Below, piece after piece: positions 61,366 through 64,000 of a stretch of DNA of 64,000 nucleotides. Origin of the DNA: Homarus americanus (lineage: Eukaryota > Arthropoda > Malacostraca > Decapoda > Nephropidae); the NCBI RefSeq assembly GCF_018991925.1, contig NW_024742338.1:3382313-3446312 (forward strand). The letters are read 5' to 3'. Numbering within the stretch: position 1 is the first letter of the stretch; each line of letters starts with the position of its first letter. The notes under the pieces are model-generated. The model saw only the letters and a list, made by a program, of their open reading frames with translations. It was not told the DNA's origin and made no database searches. A program made the position numbers and the translations under genes.

Positions 61366-63979
61366 CAAATGAACTTAAATTATCCTATATCAACCCCAAG
61401 TGACTCTAAATGACCCCAAGTGACTCTAAATGACCCCAAGTGACTCTAAATGACCCCAAGTGACTCTAAATGACCCCAAGTGACTCTAAATGACCTCAAG
61501 TGACTCTAAATGACCTCAAGTGACTCTAAATGACCTCAAGTGACTCTAAATGACCCCAAGTGACTCTCAATGACCCCAAGTGACTCGAAATGACCCCAAG
61601 TGACTCGAAATGATCTCTGGCTACCGTCACCTACAGGGAGCAGATGCTGGAGTGGATAGACTCCCTGCGGTGCCGCCTGCGGGAACTGGGAGTGTTGACG
61701 CCCAAGGACAACCTCTACAGCAGGGAGCCGGAGGCCATCCCCTCCTCAGGAACCCCAACTCCCCCTTCCCCCACCCCCACCTTCCAGTTTCCACCACACG
61801 CCCTCGAATTCAGAGGTAAGACCTCACCTAACTAACTTAACCTGATTTAACTTAACCTAACCTAACTTAACCTGATCTAACCTAAACTAACCTAACTTAA
61901 CCTGATTTAACCTAACCTAACCTAACTTAACCTGATCTAACCTAAACTAACCTAACTTAACCTGATTTAACCTAACCTAACCTAACTTAACCTGATCTAA
62001 CCTAAACTAACCTAATCTAGCCTAACCTAAACTAATCTAACCTAACGAAAGCTAACCTAATCTAACCTGATCTACCTGTGAGTCTAGCATCATTATATAC
62101 TACTTTATGTAAGGTTCTTGCTTCACATGGTGTAACTTGCTTCATGTGTCGATGGATCACTGTATCGGTGCCACTATTGGTGTCACTGTATGTCACTATC
62201 ACCATAAGTCACCATACCACTATCACCACAAGTCACCATACCACTATCACCATAAGTCACCATACCACTATCACCACAAGTCACCATACCACTATCACCA
62301 TAAGTCACCATACCACTACCACCACAAGTCACCATACCACTATCACCATAAGTCACCATACCACTACCACCATAAGTCACCATACCACTATCACCACAAG
62401 TCACCATACCACTATCACCACAAGTCACTATACCACTACCACCACAAGTCACCATACCACTATCATCACAAGTCACCATACCACTATCACCTCCCCCAGA
62501 TGATGTGTCCAGCCTACACTCGATGCGCCTCGGGTTAAGTCCTGCCCCCAGCATGACGCTCTCCACCGCCTCAGGACTCTCGGCTATGTCCACCCTGTCG
62601 TCCATGCAGAGCCTTAACTCAGTCTCTTCTGGCTCCTCCGACCCCAACACCTCCCCTTCCTCCGTTGTCACCTACGTCAGGCATCACCACGACCCCCCAC
62701 TCAATAGGTGTGTATCTGGTACTGCTATTATTATTATCATCATTTTATTACACACTATTGTTATTGTTATTACTAACCGTTTATGTTGTCTCCCCACACA
62801 GGAGGTCGTCGTTTAGGGCGTCACTACCCAGCTCCCCCACCACGCCCTCTACTGGGACGGGCTCCCTCACCTTCCTCAGGTCCCCTCCAGGTCCGCAGGT
62901 AAGTTACTGTACCCAGGTGCGGCATGGCGTCTGGATAGTGGTATGTGGATAGTGTAGATGGATAGGGGTGTGAGGTGGATATAGAGGGTAGGGGTGCAGA
63001 GGGTAGGAGTTGTGTATAGGTGTGTGGTAGGTGTAGCGAGTGTATTACCTACACCACCTGTCACCGCCAGATGCCACCAGCGCGGGAACACGTGACGGTC
63101 ATCAATGTGCCCTCACCATCATCTTCCGTGTTCAACTTCGAGAGTGTGGGAGCAGTACTGGAGTCTAGCGGCGGCATGGCCAACTCTGAGCTGTACGGCG
63201 CCGTCTACCCCACCGACCCTTCCCTCACTGACTCCAGCGACGCCCTAGACTGTAGTGACGCCTCCTACTCCATCATCAACGACCCCAACGCCGTCCAGCT
63301 ACGCATAGGTAATTCTCTGGGTGCTGGAGGGCCCAGTGCCACTGGCGGAGGGAGGCCGCCTCTACCCCCAGGTCAACGCGCAAGTGGCTACAGCAGCGGC
63401 GGGGCGTCTGGGGGTGCGACAGGGTATGCTGGAGCGACGGGGGCCAGCGGAGGCAGCGTGGGTGCCAGCAGCGTCGCCGGCGGCAGCTGGTCCAATGTCA
63501 ACGCCGATGAGAGTTCCTACGAGCCCTTATTCCTAGCGAGCAGTGCGGGCCTGGCGCCGCCCCCAACACCCACGGCGCCCCCCGTCCCTCAGGCCCCCCA
63601 GACTGGCCTCCTCCGGCGCCGCTCTGAACATCGACGCTCCGGGCGACGTGAACATGGCCGTAGAGCCGCCTCAGTCGGCCCGACCATCACTCCTAAACAA
63701 CAACAGGTAACAGTACACCTTCACTGTACACTTAAAGGTACATCCGGCAGCGCAAAGTTGGCACACTGATGATGATGATGAATTTTTACAGCAGTGTCCA
63801 ATAATAATAATAATATGTTGCAGCAGTACCAAGTGGGGCAGGACGGTAGACTCATGAGCCTGAGAGAACAACAAGTTATCAGACTACAGAGAGAGATAGC
63901 CCACCAGGCTGGCGTCAGACTCACACTACGCAAGAAGGACTGTCTCAACTCGGTCGCCTTTGTTAACATTTTCAATCAC
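60295..63979 (+). CDS. PH-domain scaffold/docking-like protein, seven exons, 3' end outside window
   Basis: Exons at 60,295-60,410, 61,073-61,302, 61,637-61,815, 62,500-62,707, 62,802-62,898, 63,071-63,706 and 63,824-63,979 have AG/GT borders and phases that join without a stop (about 540 codons; the N-terminus lies further upstream). A Gly-rich start leads into NGWLKRMP, then VWVSFCVHDEVEGWLEFYEN, HVFAITLEGEVIKLGAQ and REQMLEWIDSLRCRLREL. That is the beta strands and closing helix of a PH domain, with the near-invariant tryptophan in MLEWID. PH domains bind phosphoinositides or proteins at membranes. A long Ser/Thr/Pro/Gly-rich linker follows (RRSSFRAS is a possible kinase or 14-3-3 site; ELYGAVYP and SYEPLF are possible Tyr sites). 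The last exon starts a folded segment (REIAHQAGVRLTLRKKDCLN) that may open a PDZ domain. A PH-plus-PDZ layout would resemble arthropod Slo-interacting-type proteins; I cannot verify this, so no symbol is given. Low codon-level damage and intact junctions indicate a functional gene. Confidence 0.85.
60401..60772 (+). repeat. Donor-containing minisatellite at start of intron A
   Basis: About 20 units of roughly 15-20 bp reading CCAAGGTCAGTAGTACTTCC begin at the exon's own splice donor. Many units therefore recreate AAG/GTCAGT. Unit-to-unit changes include GGTCAGGAGT, GGTCGGTAGT and CTAGGTCAGT. Confidence 0.9.
60773..61072 (+). other. Remainder of intron A
   Basis: (TAA)n-type sequence at 60,790-60,830 is followed by ACAACCACAATAACA repeats (60,890-61,050) and a good pyrimidine tract with acceptor CCTCTCACAG at 61,063-61,072. 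Confidence 0.7.
61073..61302 (+). CDS. PH gene exon B: core of PH domain
   Basis: Starts in phase 0 with PAKAEKVWVSFCVHDEVEGW, continues with LEFYENRRSAFSHNP and LARCLHVSPSIRVHEDNEH, and ends VFAITLEGEVIKLGAQN plus two bases of an arginine codon. The donor is AG/GTAAGA at 61,303. This exon holds beta strands 2 to 7 of the PH fold. Confidence 0.9.
61309..61614 (+). repeat. Intron B: (GT)n and 20-bp repeat
   Basis: (GT)n runs from 61,310 to 61,361. A 20-bp array of TGACTCTAAATGACCCCAAG units follows from 61,395 to 61,612, about 11 copies. Confidence 0.95.
61637..61815 (+). CDS. PH gene exon C: final PH helix and Pro-rich linker
   Basis: Begins by completing Arg, then EQMLEWIDSLRCRLRELGVL and TPKDNLYSREPE. 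The Trp of MLEWID is the conserved PH-domain tryptophan. The rest is Pro/Thr-rich (TPTPPSPTPTFQFPP). The donor is GAG/GTAAGA at 61,816, phase 1. Confidence 0.9.
61825..62490 (+). repeat. Intron C: AACCT-type array and 24-bp array
   Basis: Units of CTAACTTAACCTGATCTAAC and CTAAACTAAC (40-60 bp higher units) fill 61,825-62,070. A 24-bp TATCACCATAAGTCACCATA CCAC array of about 13 copies runs from 62,195 to the acceptor at 62,499. Both are repeat-only, and the acceptor's pyrimidine tract is the edge of the second array. Confidence 0.9.
62500..62707 (+). CDS. PH gene exon D: Ser/Thr/Leu-rich linker
   Basis: Reads DDVSSLHSMRLGLSPAPSMT, then Ser/Leu/Met-rich repeats such as LSAMSTLSSMQSLNSVSSGS, ending VTYVRHHHDPPLN plus two bases. 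The donor is AG/GTGTGT at 62,708. Probably a disordered, phosphorylatable segment. Confidence 0.85.
62802..62898 (+). CDS. PH gene exon E: basic Ser/Pro-rich segment
   Basis: Completes Arg and reads RSSFRASLPSSPTTPSTGTG then SLTFLRSPPGPQ. The donor is CAG/GTAAGT at 62,899, a perfect consensus, phase 0. RRSSFRAS spans the junction with exon D. Confidence 0.9.
63071..63706 (+). CDS. PH gene exon F: long acidic/Ser- and Gly-rich linker
   Basis: 212 codons, phase 0 at both ends. It starts MPPAREHVTVINVPSPSSSV, continues FNFESVGAVLESSGG, ELYGAVYPTDPSLTDSSDAL and YSIINDPNAVQLRIG, then a Gly/Ala/Ser-rich part, SNVNADESSYEPLFLASSAG, and a Pro-rich then Arg-rich end finishing TITPKQQQ. GTAATT at 63,308 could be an alternative donor. 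A second frame at about 63,600-63,700 is also open, but only the stated frame meets the next exon in phase. Confidence 0.85.
63824..63979 (+). CDS. PH gene exon G: start of a C-terminal domain
   Basis: Reads QYQVGQDGRLMSLREQQVIR, LQREIAHQAGVRLTLRKKD and CLNSVAFVNIFNH, ending at a consensus donor GTAAGT (63,980). The acceptor could be either AG of GCAGCAG, differing by one Gln. The helix followed by RLTLRKKDC..SVAFV is compatible with the opening of a PDZ fold, but the rest lies outside the window. Confidence 0.85.
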
Positions 63980-64000
63980 GTAAGTCAACCATCTTACTAC

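Noticed and set aside
63550..63706. Frameshift in exon F, because a second frame reads LASSGAALNIDAPGDVNM
   Set aside because: The first frame is open throughout, and the exon length (636) joins the next exon in phase without a stop; the alternative frame would hit a stop in exon G.

Overview
The window looks like nuclear DNA of an arthropod, most probably a decapod crustacean. The evidence is spliced exons with GT/AG introns, fossils of LINE and other transposon families that are common in decapods, a tRNA-derived SINE, (TTAGG)n/(AACCT)n insect/crustacean telomere-like tracts, and an exceptional load of micro- and minisatellites. There are no bacterial-style genes, operons or CRISPR arrays. 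Nearly all long open reading frames are translations of tandem repeats and are not proteins. One 100-base run of N marks an assembly gap.

Layout. 1-12,500: AT-rich single-copy DNA broken by minisatellites (28 bp at 1.35-2.74 kb, 50 bp at 5.8-6.9 kb, 11 bp at 7.9-10.3 kb, 20 bp at 10.8-12.0 kb), a foldback element, and a degenerate tandem repeat carrying CRE-like and inverted-CCAAT-like motifs (4.2-4.5 kb). 12,590-15,680: three decayed transposon relics on the minus strand (LINE endonuclease domain, a Cys-rich transposon protein, a LINE reverse-transcriptase tail), the last one inside a minisatellite. 16-18 kb: G/C-rich DNA with one possible exon. 18,181-18,389: a clean MITE with 73-bp inverted arms and a TA duplication. 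19-27 kb: simple repeats, a second retroelement relic (23.3-24.0 kb) and a SINE (27.0 kb). 27.6-39 kb: long arrays, plus a G/C-rich segment around 34.3-36.6 kb that could hold a promoter and first exon. 39.7-54.6 kb: telomere-like 25-bp array, then a multi-kilobase pyrimidine-rich block that appears twice in the same order on either side of the N gap. 54.6-60.2 kb: more arrays.

The only convincing protein-coding gene lies at 60,295-63,979 on the plus strand and runs off the right edge. Seven exons join in consistent phase. They encode a pleckstrin-homology (PH) domain, a long Ser/Pro/Gly-rich linker, and the start of a further folded region (possibly PDZ). Two separate upstream sites (17,257-17,480 and 36,552-36,564) end in splice donors of the phase this gene needs, so most of the window may be its first intron or upstream region; this is inference. 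Five of its six introns or intron edges carry repeats, and one array repeats the exon's own splice donor.

No new molecular system can be demonstrated here. The points most worth checking are the decoy-donor array, the duplicated block around the gap, the CRE/CCAAT-like array, and the higher-order structure of the 11-bp satellite.
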